Counted from the stretch's first letter, positions 18,553-24,573 are shown. The stretch: DNA of 29,722 nucleotides from Haemophilus sp. CCUG 60358 (GCF_001679485.1 NZ_LZOZ01000006.1:1-29722), one strand, 5' to 3'. Notes: a model not told the origin generated them from the sequence alone. Program-made: numbers and translations.

Positions 18553-19051
18553 TGATGAAGCCTTGCTGTTACTGTTCTTTTATGCGTTTATTGTATCAAA
18601 AGAACAAGCCTACAATTCCTAAAATTCTATTTTCCCCCAGATTTTTTCCGATTATTTTCGCTTATGAAAAATCGTTCCCCTCGCACGCCTTCACGCTTTT
18701 ACTTGATACCTCATTTTTAACGCAAGCCTCGGTAAGCTCTCCCCCTTGGTTAATACTGGCTTTTCTTGATATTTTAAAAGCGCAATCATTAACGCAAATC
18801 AACGCAAGCTAACGCAAAATTTGCGTTAAAAATTCTGTTTTTTAGTGATTTTTGACGAATGAAAATCGGACAGTTTAGAAAGGGTTACACAAAGTACAGT
18901 TAAATATGCCACTGTATTTCTCATAATTATGTGAACCCATTCTCCACAAACCCCGCCGAATGCATACCAAACGCATATTTTCTATTATAAAAATCGTTCC
19001 ACAGCGTACAGCACGGACACAACAATGACTACATTTTATAGGTAAGAAAAA
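18553..19051. promoter_or_regulatory. intergenic control region between the small secreted gene and alpA
   Basis: No credible gene is seen in these 499 bases; the longest open frame (18552-18812, plus) has no ribosome site and an implausible composition. It holds the AACGCAA iterons described separately and a moderate promoter candidate, TTGACG at 18852-18857 with TTTAGA 16 bases later. It also holds an inverted repeat TACAGT-N10-ACTGTA around 18894-18915. It probably contains divergent promoters and operators for the switch between integrated and replicating states. Confidence 0.5.
18791..18827 (+). repeat. AACGCAA iterons with 10-bp period and terminal palindrome
   Basis: AACGCAA occurs at 18791, 18801 and 18811, exactly one helical turn apart, and inverted as TTGCGTT at 18821. 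The last two copies form the palindrome AACGCAAAATTTGCGTT (18811-18827). A further copy lies at 18719-18725 and a partial one at 18781. Helically phased copies like these suggest a protein-binding array, either an operator for AlpA expression or a second replication element. Confidence 0.7.
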
Positions 19052-19270
19052 ATGCAAGAAACCCAAACGAAAGAACGTTTTTTACGGATTGATGCCGTAA
19101 TTGAATTAACAGGGCTTGCGCGTTCTACTATTTACGACAAAACACGATTAAACCAATTTCCACAGCCCGTAGATTTAGGCGGGAATAAGAAAGCATGGCT
19201 AGAAAGTGAAGTAAATAAATGGATGCAAGAGCGCATTGAACAACGAAACCAAAAAACAGCAGGAAAATAA
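19052..19270 (+). CDS. alpA: AlpA-family DNA-binding regulator
   Basis: This 72-residue protein is an AlpA-type helix-turn-helix regulator. RFLRIDAVIELTGLARSTIYDK is the helix-turn-helix, followed by FPQPVDLGGNKKAWLESEVNKW, the usual wing. In P4-type elements and Gram-negative phage-inducible islands, AlpA relatives (P4 Vis) control integrase or excision and can switch on the island. It has a site AGGTAAG ahead of the ATG. It begins the rightward block with the scaffold and capsid, and the iterons lie about 220 bases upstream. Confidence 0.88.
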   Translation: MQETQTKERFLRIDAVIELTGLARSTIYDKTRLNQFPQPVDLGGNKKAWLESEVNKWMQERIEQRNQKTAGK

Positions 19271-19271
19271 A

Positions 19272-19958
19272 ATGAAACTACAAAACCCACAAATTCAAGA
19301 AAAAATGACCGCACTTTTAGAGCAGTTTAATAATCAGAAAGAGACGCTAATCATGATTGATCGTGAATTAGCCGCCTTACACATGCAACAAGCTAAAAAT
19401 AACGCCACGATTGCTGCAGTTAAATCTGAGTTTGAACAAGAAGCTGCAGCAATTAAGGCTAAATTTGAGCAAAGCCATGAGTTAGCACTTGATGACTATA
19501 CCTTAATTCAAAAAGCTAAAGCAGAATTAAAAGCTCGTCTTGATTTCTTCACTGCAACTGGAGAAGAGTTGGAAGAAAAAATCTATCAAAAATCTGAGCA
19601 AGTTTTTACAACTAAAGCGCAGTTATTGGCAACGCGAAAACATTTAATTTTTAGTTATGGTGAAGCGTTGGCAAATGAATTTATTCAGCAACATATCGAA
19701 CAAATCACCTTGTTTAGAAGCTTAATCGTGAATGGTATTAAATATGATCCAATAACAGAAAAAGATGGCAAAGATGTGTTTAATGAAATGCTCATTAAGA
19801 AATTATCTGGTTTTGATAATTCATTACCCGATGAATTTAAACTGCCAACGCTTAATCTACAACAAGATTGGAAACCTAAAACCCCAACCCAAAAACATGT
19901 TGATAGCTTTAAACCTCAATCAGATAAAGGGTTTAAACGTTTATTAAATAATTTCTAG
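19272..19958 (+). CDS. coiled-coil protein, probable capsid scaffold
   Basis: I do not recognise the family with certainty. The protein (228 residues from ATG 19272) is mainly helical, with a long charged coiled coil from about residue 10 to 130 rich in Ala, Gln, Glu and Lys. A globular part and a proline/lysine-rich tail ending FKRLLNNF follow. It lies 10 bases ahead of a P2-type major capsid gene, where P2 places gpO (scaffold/protease). No protease signature is visible, so it would be a scaffold only. The role rests on position and architecture. An uptake core lies at 19308-19316. An upstream extension to 19236 would overlap alpA and is unlikely. Confidence 0.6.
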   Translation: MKLQNPQIQEKMTALLEQFNNQKETLIMIDRELAALHMQQAKNNATIAAVKSEFEQEAAAIKAKFEQSHELALDDYTLIQKAKAELKARLDFFTATGEELEEKIYQKSEQVFTTKAQLLATRKHLIFSYGEALANEFIQQHIEQITLFRSLIVNGIKYDPITEKDGKDVFNEMLIKKLSGFDNSLPDEFKLPTLNLQQDWKPKTPTQKHVDSFKPQSDKGFKRLLNNF

Positions 19959-19968
19959 GAGAATAAAT

Positions 19969-20904
19969 ATGGAACGTATTACAAGTCAAAAATTCGCAGA
20001 ATATAAAAATAAACTAGGCGGAAACAAAGCAGGCGAAAGTGAATATATGCACGATTTTGCCAAGATTGAATCTATTCTCAATGATGGAATTCAAAATAAT
20101 GCATTTTTACGCATGATTGACGTTAAATTCACCCCGCTTACCTTGAATCAAGCGCATGAATTATCCTTACCGGTGGTTAGTCGAACCAATACAGATAATT
20201 CTGCTCGAGAGCCTAAAAATTATGTTCAAGCTGGCGTAGATTTTAATTGCCGACAAGTCAATTTTGATACCAAAGTCTCCTATCAAGATTTAGATAAGTT
20301 TGCGGATGTAGATTTTGAAAAATCAATTAATGACAGCATGATCAGCGAATTCATGCAAAATATTATTATGATTGGTTTTAATGGGGAACGTTGGGCAGAT
20401 GACAGCGATCCTGTACAAAATCCATTAGGGCAAGATGTGGCGAAGGGCTGGATAGCTCAACTTAAAGAAAAAGGGCAGATGATCAATGCTGCAACAGAAC
20501 AAGGCGCAAGTATTAATCAATTAATTGCTAAAGCGCTTGATAAATTGCCGGTTAAGCTTCGACATAGTGGCGAATTAATCGCTATTTGTGGGGATAACTT
20601 GCTAGGCGGTGACTTTGTTAATGTGGCTTATTCTGATTTACAGAGCGCCAAAACAAACAACGTTATCATTCCTCAAAAGCTTATCGGTGGATTAAAGGCA
20701 ATCAATGTAAGCTATTTCCCAAAAAATGCGATTTTAGTTACCGCACTTTCTAATCTAGCCATTTATTTTAAAAAGGATAGTTCACGTCTTTTCTTCCAAA
20801 ATAAACCGCGTGAAAATGCACTTGAAGTATATTTTTCTACAGACCTTGATTTTCTACTAGGAAATCATTTACATGCAGTTTTAATAGATGGCATTAGTAC
20901 ATAG
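19969..20904 (+). CDS. P2 gpN-type phage major capsid protein
   Basis: The 311-residue protein matches the P2-family major capsid protein (gpN, HK97 fold) along its length. Examples are NYVQAGVDFNCRQVNFDTKVSYQDLDKFAD (gpN: CDQINFDFYIRYKTLD), IMIGFNGERWADDSDPVQNPLGQDVAKGW (gpN: IMAGFNGVKRAETSD, then NPMLQDVAVGW) and VIIPQKLIGGLKAINVSYFPKNAILVT then LSNLAIYFKKDSSR. gpN is 357 residues, so this version is shorter. The ATG at 19969 follows AGGAG, which overlaps the end of the scaffold gene. No portal, terminase or head-completion genes accompany it. An uptake core is at 20740-20748. Confidence 0.9.
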   Translation: MERITSQKFAEYKNKLGGNKAGESEYMHDFAKIESILNDGIQNNAFLRMIDVKFTPLTLNQAHELSLPVVSRTNTDNSAREPKNYVQAGVDFNCRQVNFDTKVSYQDLDKFADVDFEKSINDSMISEFMQNIIMIGFNGERWADDSDPVQNPLGQDVAKGWIAQLKEKGQMINAATEQGASINQLIAKALDKLPVKLRHSGELIAICGDNLLGGDFVNVAYSDLQSAKTNNVIIPQKLIGGLKAINVSYFPKNAILVTALSNLAIYFKKDSSRLFFQNKPRENALEVYFSTDLDFLLGNHLHAVLIDGIST

Positions 20905-20913
20905 GCGTAATCT

Positions 20914-21156
20914 ATGACAGAGATAAAACAAGGTTCTTTTACCTTGCTTGAATGCGCTGAAAGAATGTTAGAGGCAAGCCGAACGATGACGATCTTTTGT
21001 ATTGAAGAAGCAATAAAACAAGGGCATATTTCAGAAAATGATAAAATCGAACTTATGTTAGCCTTTGCGGATTTAATGGAAAAGGAAGCGCAAACATTCA
21101 AACAAAGCTTTAAGCGCACTCAAAGCGCCCAAAAAAGCGAGATCTTTAACTTTTAA
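20914..21156 (+). CDS. small helical hypothetical protein
   Basis: This 80-residue protein is not recognised. It appears wholly alpha-helical (GSFTLLECAERMLEASRT, IEEAIKQGHISENDKIELML) with a basic, polar tail. It lies 9 bases after the capsid gene on the same strand and is probably translated from the same transcript, so a link to capsid assembly or helper interference is possible but unproven. It does not resemble P2 gpM or gpL. A weak hairpin with a T-rich run follows at about 21161-21185. Confidence 0.65.
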   Translation: MTEIKQGSFTLLECAERMLEASRTMTIFCIEEAIKQGHISENDKIELMLAFADLMEKEAQTFKQSFKRTQSAQKSEIFNF

Positions 21157-21261
21157 TTAATCGCCCCGAAAGGAGCTTTATTTTTATATAAAAACCTTTT
21201 AAAAACTTTTTAAAGTGCTATTATCATATCTAATGAAGATAAACCATATGAAGGAAAAAAT

Positions 21262-21516
21262 ATGGCAATTCACCAAATTTTGACGCAGCAAGCTGCAAGC
21301 ATTACCGATTTAAAACGGGATCCGATGGGCATTGCACAAGCAAGTGAAGATGGCGCAGTCGCCATTTTAAATCGTAATCAACCGGCTTTTTACTGCGTAA
21401 CACCAGCCCTTTTTGAATATTTTCAAGAGTTAGCGGAAGATGCCGAATTAGGCAAAATTGCGCAAGAACGCATGAATAACGGTGAATTTATTGCGGTAAA
21501 TCTTGATGACTTATAG
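21262..21516 (+). CDS. antitoxin of a RelE-type toxin-antitoxin pair (Phd/YefM-StbD type)
   Basis: The 84-residue protein has the Phd/YefM/StbD antitoxin layout. An N-terminal DNA-binding part (QQAASITDLKRDPMGIAQASEDGAVAILNRN, where proteins of this group carry the LRDP-like turn) is followed by a helical, acidic tail that would wrap the toxin. A site AAGGA lies ahead of the ATG. Its end overlaps the toxin start by 11 bases, as usual for such pairs. An inverted repeat TTATC-N12-GATAA (21221-21242) in front of the gene is a candidate operator for autoregulation. Confidence 0.88.
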   Translation: MAIHQILTQQAASITDLKRDPMGIAQASEDGAVAILNRNQPAFYCVTPALFEYFQELAEDAELGKIAQERMNNGEFIAVNLDDL

Positions 21517-21796
21517 CCTAAAATTTCACGAGAAAGCGTTAAAGGAATGGAACAAACTAGGCGAACCGATAAAAAGCCAATTTAAGAAAAAGTTGTATGA
21601 GCGCTTAGAGAATCCTCACGTGCAAGCGGACAGATTAAGCGGATTTTCAACCGCACTTTATAAAATTAAACTCCGTGCGGCAGGTTATCGCCTTGTTTAT
21701 GAAGTTAGTGATAATGAAATCACCGTTTTTGTGTTATCAGTAGGTAAACGCGACCGTCTACAAGCCTATGAAAATGCTCGGAATAGAGCGCATTAA
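21506..21796 (+). CDS. RelE/ParE-superfamily toxin (StbE/RelE type)
   Basis: The 96-residue toxin has the RelE fold: SLKFHEKALKEWNKLGEPIKSQFKKKL at the N-terminus, then LYKIKLRAAGYRLVYEV and VLSVGKRDRLQAYENA. The Arg/Tyr pair in GYRLVYEV and the basic residues fit an mRNA interferase acting on ribosome-bound mRNA. The ATG at 21506 overlaps the antitoxin end. In a satellite the pair may stabilise the element or act against superinfecting phage. An uptake core at 21650-21658 is embedded in the gene. A terminator follows at 21827-21850. Confidence 0.9.
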   Translation: MTYSLKFHEKALKEWNKLGEPIKSQFKKKLYERLENPHVQADRLSGFSTALYKIKLRAAGYRLVYEVSDNEITVFVLSVGKRDRLQAYENARNRAH

Positions 21797-21826
21797 GTCC
21801 GAGAGGTTAGAATTTTAATTACATAA

Positions 21827-21856
21827 ATAAAGCCCGCTAATGGGCTTTATTTTTAC
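21827..21856 (+). terminator. terminator after the toxin-antitoxin pair
   Basis: ATAAAGCCC (21827-21835) and GGGCTTTAT (21842-21850) form a 9-bp stem with a 6-base loop, followed by TTTTAC. It separates the toxin-antitoxin transcript from the next gene. Confidence 0.85.
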
Positions 21857-21863
21857 TTAGGAT

Positions 21864-22742
21864 ATGAAAATGAAAGAAAAGAAACCATTAATAAAACAAT
21901 GGTACACGCTCGATCAAGCAATAGAAAAGTTAAATAAAGAAAACGTATGTGATTTATCCAGAAATGATTTAGTGCATTTTTGGTTAAATGATCTTATAGA
22001 GTTTCACACTGCTATTTTCTATAACATAGAAAAGGCCACGTTAGGAAATATAAAAATAGAGTATGAGAATCTACAAATATTCGATTTTGCACTCAATTCA
22101 GATGAAATAGAGGAAAGATTTTTTAATGAAAAAAAACCTATTTTTAATAATGGTATTTTAACTGTGTGCGCCTATACTCCTTTATTTGAAAAAATAGCTG
22201 ATTCTTTTGATATATATGGAACAGCAAGAGAAAGGCGAGAAACAAATAGAATAGATAATGTTAAAAAGGAAATTTCTTTTGAGAAAAGGATGCCGTTACT
22301 TATAGAGGGGCTAATAAGAATAGATAGACCAAGTAGCATTATAGATAAGATAAAAATTAAAGATAGTATAAAAATAGATAATATTTCATGGTTGTTTATT
22401 GATGATGAAGATAAAGATTTCATTATCGAGTTAGAGAAAAAAACTATAGATTTTTTATATTTGGATGAGATTTATGTAACGCATGAGAATTTACAAAAAC
22501 TTTATGATTTACATGAAGATGGAAAAATAAATAATAAATTACAATCAAAGAAAAGCCAAAATACACAAGCGCGCTTTATCCGTGATTTACTCGCAATTAA
22601 CTACAATTTACATACGGCTCAAGAAATAAGAGGAGCACTTGATAACCCTCGTTCAATGATAAGCCGACAATTTGACGAAAAAGATCTAATCAAACCAAGC
22701 GGAAAAACTATCTATAATTATATCAATCAAGTCGAAGATTAA
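21864..22742 (+). CDS. AT-rich hypothetical protein, accessory cargo candidate
   Basis: I do not recognise this 292-residue protein. It is soluble, rich in Ile, Lys, Asp and Glu, and has no signal peptide or membrane segment. The first 220 residues show no motif I can name. The last 60 (ARFIRDLLAINYNLHTAQEI, NPRSMISRQFD and IKPSGKTIYNYINQ) form a compact helical region with the look of a winged or DNA-binding module ending in PSGKT. The DNA is strikingly AT-rich with many ATA and AGA codons, unlike flanking genes, suggesting separate acquisition. It sits between a toxin-antitoxin pair and the regulatory operators, where satellites often carry defence or interference genes. Function unknown; ATG 21864 or 21870. 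Confidence 0.7.
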   Translation: MKMKEKKPLIKQWYTLDQAIEKLNKENVCDLSRNDLVHFWLNDLIEFHTAIFYNIEKATLGNIKIEYENLQIFDFALNSDEIEERFFNEKKPIFNNGILTVCAYTPLFEKIADSFDIYGTARERRETNRIDNVKKEISFEKRMPLLIEGLIRIDRPSSIIDKIKIKDSIKIDNISWLFIDDEDKDFIIELEKKTIDFLYLDEIYVTHENLQKLYDLHEDGKINNKLQSKKSQNTQARFIRDLLAINYNLHTAQEIRGALDNPRSMISRQFDEKDLIKPSGKTIYNYINQVED

Positions 22743-22750
22743 TCCCTTAC

Positions 22751-22784
22751 TTTGGAATATTCCAACTATTTTTGGAATATTCCA
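22751..22784. promoter_or_regulatory. tandem 12-bp palindromes, candidate operator pair
   Basis: TTTGGAATATTCCA occurs at 22751-22764 and 22771-22784, exactly 20 bases apart. Each contains the perfect palindrome TGGAATATTCCA. Identical palindromes two helical turns apart, about 100 bases ahead of a regulator gene, are the pattern of a cooperative repressor or activator operator. The binding protein is unknown; the neighbouring AlpA-type protein or the unknown upstream protein are candidates. Confidence 0.65.
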
Positions 22785-22879
22785 CCTTTCAAAATTCTCA
22801 CCACCTACCATACGCTCCGACAAACAAGACATTTCAAGACACATTATTTGACAATTTCTATAACCAACTAGGGGCAACT

Positions 22880-23098
22880 ATGGAAAAAAACACTTACGCC
22901 GAAGTGCGTTATTACTCAACCGCCACAATTTGCAAAATGTTAGATGTATCTCGTGCGTGGTTATGGGATCAGGTTAATGCTGGCCATTTTCCTAAACCGA
23001 TTAAATTTGGGCGATTAGCGCGCTATAAGGCAGAAGATGTAGAGCGTTTTCTCGCAGACCAAGAGCAAGTAACAGAAATTAATTTAATGGGGGAATAA
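22880..23098 (+). CDS. second AlpA-family DNA-binding regulator
   Basis: This 72-residue protein has the AlpA/helix-turn-helix-17 layout: YYSTATICKMLDVSRAWLWDQV, then FPKPIKFGRLARYKAEDVERFL. The ATG at 22880 after AGGGGCA is preferred; the frame is open back to 22772 but that part reads through the operator repeats. Its stop codon touches the ATG of the zinc-finger gene (TAAATG), so the two are translationally coupled. It is likely to act on element promoters together with the zinc-finger activator. Confidence 0.85.
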   Translation: MEKNTYAEVRYYSTATICKMLDVSRAWLWDQVNAGHFPKPIKFGRLARYKAEDVERFLADQEQVTEINLMGE

Positions 23099-23404
23099 AT
23101 GGCAGGCTTAACAATTTATTGTCCTTTTTGCGGACAACGTGCAGGCATTCGTACCACTGAAAAACTTTCATTACTTGTTACCAAAGCTCGCATTTATTGC
23201 CCTTCATGCGGGCAATTAAACGCCGATTTTGTTGGGCAGATTAGCAACATTAAAAGAGCGGTTTATGTTGATTGTCCTGAAGCGAACAACTGGGAGAAAA
23301 CCGAAAAAGAAACTTTACAGGAAAAGGGCATTAAGCCCATGACGAATGAAGAACGATTAGCGCAGTTAAAAGGGCAAGATAAATCACAAGGCAAGTTATT
23401 TTAA
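23099..23404 (+). CDS. Ogr/Delta-like zinc-finger late-gene activator
   Basis: The 101-residue protein begins with a four-cysteine finger, CPFCG at residues 8-12 and CPSCG at about 34-38. This is the arrangement of the P2 Ogr / P4 Delta activators, which bind upstream of late promoters of P2-like phages and recruit RNA polymerase. The tail after about residue 65 is charged and not conserved. In P4, Delta lets the satellite switch on helper morphogenesis genes; the same role is inferred here. The identification rests on the finger and the context rather than close sequence identity. Confidence 0.72.
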   Translation: MAGLTIYCPFCGQRAGIRTTEKLSLLVTKARIYCPSCGQLNADFVGQISNIKRAVYVDCPEANNWEKTEKETLQEKGIKPMTNEERLAQLKGQDKSQGKLF

Positions 23405-23430
23405 ACCGTACGCTGAATTGAGAACAAAAA

Positions 23431-23455
23431 AAAGCCCAGTCTTCAACACTGGGCT
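23431..23455 (-). terminator. hairpin with a minus-strand T-run
   Basis: AGCCCAGT (23433-23440) pairs with ACTGGGCT (23448-23455) around a 7-base loop. On the plus strand no T-run follows (ACCCATAAAC), whereas on the minus strand the stem is followed by TTTTTTTT. As an intrinsic terminator it would therefore stop leftward transcription, although no minus-strand gene is visible to its right. It may insulate the immunity region from the genes on its left. Confidence 0.6.
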
Positions 23456-23587
23456 ACCCATAAACCAACCTAAGATATTGGATAAACAAAGGAATTAATT
23501 CATCTAAGGAATCGTATGAATTATACAATTAAATCAATGCACTACAAAGAGAAGTGCGAAAAAACAAACAAATTTATAGTTTTACTA

Positions 23588-23617
23588 TTGACAGATGAAA
23601 CGAAGTTAAACTATATT
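23588..23617 (+). promoter_or_regulatory. strong sigma-70 promoter of the immunity leader
   Basis: TTGACA (23588-23593), an 18-base spacer and TATATT (23612-23617) form a near-consensus promoter with an expected start near 23624. It lies just ahead of the leader with antisense targets, the position of PLE in phage P4. It also lies within an open frame that starts at 23516, which argues that the 5' part of that frame is not translated. Confidence 0.7.
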
Positions 23618-23680
23618 AAACCCGCATTCTCAAAATTGAGGGCCGGCCGTGACAAGCTGAATTTACATATGGCGAACAAC

Positions 23681-23704
23681 AGCGCGCTAATTTGCGCTTT
23701 TTTT
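23681..23704 (+). terminator. leader terminator inside the immunity region
   Basis: AGCGC (23681-23685) pairs with GCGCT (23694-23698) around an 8-base loop, followed by a run of seven T ending at 23704. It lies about 60 bases after the predicted start and about 30 bases after the first antisense target. P4-type immunity works by premature termination in this interval, so it is a good candidate for the controlled terminator. Confidence 0.65.
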
Positions 23705-23761
23705 GTTCCTTGCGTTTACGCATCTATCCCAAATAATCTATCTTTTGATAGACTATTCTCA

Positions 23762-23842
23762 ATGGTAGCGCGTAATGGGCAACCCTTTGTGGTTGGCTGC
23801 TTTCCATATGTAGCAGTTTGTCACCCCGTTACGTGCTACCGC
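23762..23842 (+). ncRNA. P4 CI / C4-like antisense immunity RNA
   Basis: A 16-bp closing stem joins 23764-23779 with 23825-23840 (GGTAGCGCGTAATGGG with CCCGTTACGTGCTACC, two G-U pairs). It encloses two hairpins: CAACC/GGTTG (23780-23784/23791-23795) and CTGCT/AGCAG (23797-23801/23812-23816). Such three-way folds are known from P1 C4 and P4 CI RNAs, which are processed from the leader transcript. The segment CAGTTTGTCAC (23814-23824) is complementary, with one G-U pair, to GTGACAAGCTG at 23649-23659 and over eight bases to GTGACAAG at 23849-23856. These correspond to the P4 seqB, seqA and seqC arrangement. The RNA would hold the downstream replication genes off in the integrated state. Confidence 0.75.
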
Positions 23843-23884
23843 CCGACCGTGACAAGTCTAGCGGTAGTTCCTAAAGATTTACAT

Positions 23885-24091
23885 ATGGACACCGCAGAAA
23901 TGATCTATAAATTTCTATGCGTTAATCGCACACACCCGCACTTTAATTTGTGCATTCAAACTATTCACGCCAACACCGAAGAAAGCGCAAGATTAAGCCT
24001 TAACGCTGATTTTCGCTATCTTGCCACCGTTGCAAAAATTAACCCCAAATTTGACCGCACTTTAGCGATGAAAGGGGGAATTTATGCGTAA
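23885..24091 (+). CDS. Icd-like small protein (host cell division inhibitor type)
   Basis: The frame open from 23516 covers the promoter, terminator and RNA. I therefore place the start at the in-frame ATG 23885, giving 68 residues; the site upstream is weak. The sequence FLCVNRTHPHFNL then ANTEESARLSLNADFRYLATVAKI resembles Icd-like proteins in P1/P4-type elements (typically TEREAR then a DYVLAFAGRI-like end). In P1, C4 RNA represses icd and ant, so the pairing with the RNA just upstream supports the call. Inhibition of division is known for P1 Icd and only inferred here. The translated RNA region (SMVARNGQP) resembles what databases call the Ash family. Confidence 0.6.
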   Translation: MDTAEMIYKFLCVNRTHPHFNLCIQTIHANTEESARLSLNADFRYLATVAKINPKFDRTLAMKGGIYA

Positions 24092-24248
24092 TTTTTTCTT
24101 TCTCTCAGCATTCGATCACTTTCACCAAAAATACTATTCAAGCAGGTTTTTCTTTTACGAAGAAGCCGAGAGGGTAGCGCGCCATTTAATGGAAAATGAC
24201 CCTAACGTATGGGCAGTAAAAATTCAAAAAATGGGAGGTGAAAAATGA
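24084..24248 (+). CDS. 54-residue hypothetical protein
   Basis: A short frame begins at ATG 24084, behind AAAGGGGGAA, overlaps the Icd-like stop by 8 bases and ends in ATGA, sharing its stop with the next gene's start. The product starts MRNFFFLSAFDHFHQKYY, with EEAERVARHLMENDPNVWAV in the middle. It is aromatic and helical, with no recognised family. The strong ribosome site and tight overlaps at both ends are good evidence that it is translated. Confidence 0.7.
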   Translation: MRNFFFLSAFDHFHQKYYSSRFFFYEEAERVARHLMENDPNVWAVKIQKMGGEK

Positions 24249-24571
24249 GCAGAGAATTAATAACAACGACAGATGGGATCTTAATTTGTCGAGATTCTGA
24301 AAAAGATAAAAAGGCGAATCCTTCTATTTTATTGATTAATGATTTAGCTAAACATTTCCTTATTCCTAAGCATGATGAACATAAAAATGTAACAGATGCA
24401 TTGGCTTTTTATAGCATGTGCTATTTAGCTTTAATGAAAGAATTAAAAGGCACGGAAGTTTTAGAGTGGATTAATAGAAATTTATGCGATGTGTATTCGC
24501 ATAATGGCGGTTTTCCACTTGAACAAACACTTGAAAAATATGCAGAAACAAAATCACCAAAAGGAGAATAG
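24245..24571 (+). CDS. hypothetical protein, 108 aa
   Basis: This protein is not recognised. It is soluble and mainly helical, with LINDLAKHFLIPK and ALAFYSMCYLALMKELKGTE as the more structured parts and a charged tail ending ETKSPKGE. GGGAGGTGAA precedes the ATG, which overlaps the stop of the 54-residue gene (ATGA). The next gene follows after 2 bases, so it is part of a tightly coupled operon expressed from the immunity promoter. Confidence 0.75.
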   Translation: MSRELITTTDGILICRDSEKDKKANPSILLINDLAKHFLIPKHDEHKNVTDALAFYSMCYLALMKELKGTEVLEWINRNLCDVYSHNGGFPLEQTLEKYAETKSPKGE

Positions 24572-24573
24572 AA

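Noticed and set aside
18552..18812. 86-codon open frame between the integrase and alpA
   Set aside because: No ribosome site, unlikely composition, and overlap with the promoter and iteron region.
18890..18916. TACAGT-N10-ACTGTA as an SOS box
   Set aside because: The half-sites are in the opposite order to CTGT-N8-ACAG and the spacing differs, so LexA control of the satellite is not supported.
23516..23884. 5' part of a 191-codon open frame, readable as an Ash-like protein
   Set aside because: It covers a near-consensus promoter, a terminator hairpin and a highly paired RNA. The sequence is better explained as a leader RNA, so only the frame from 23885 is kept as coding.
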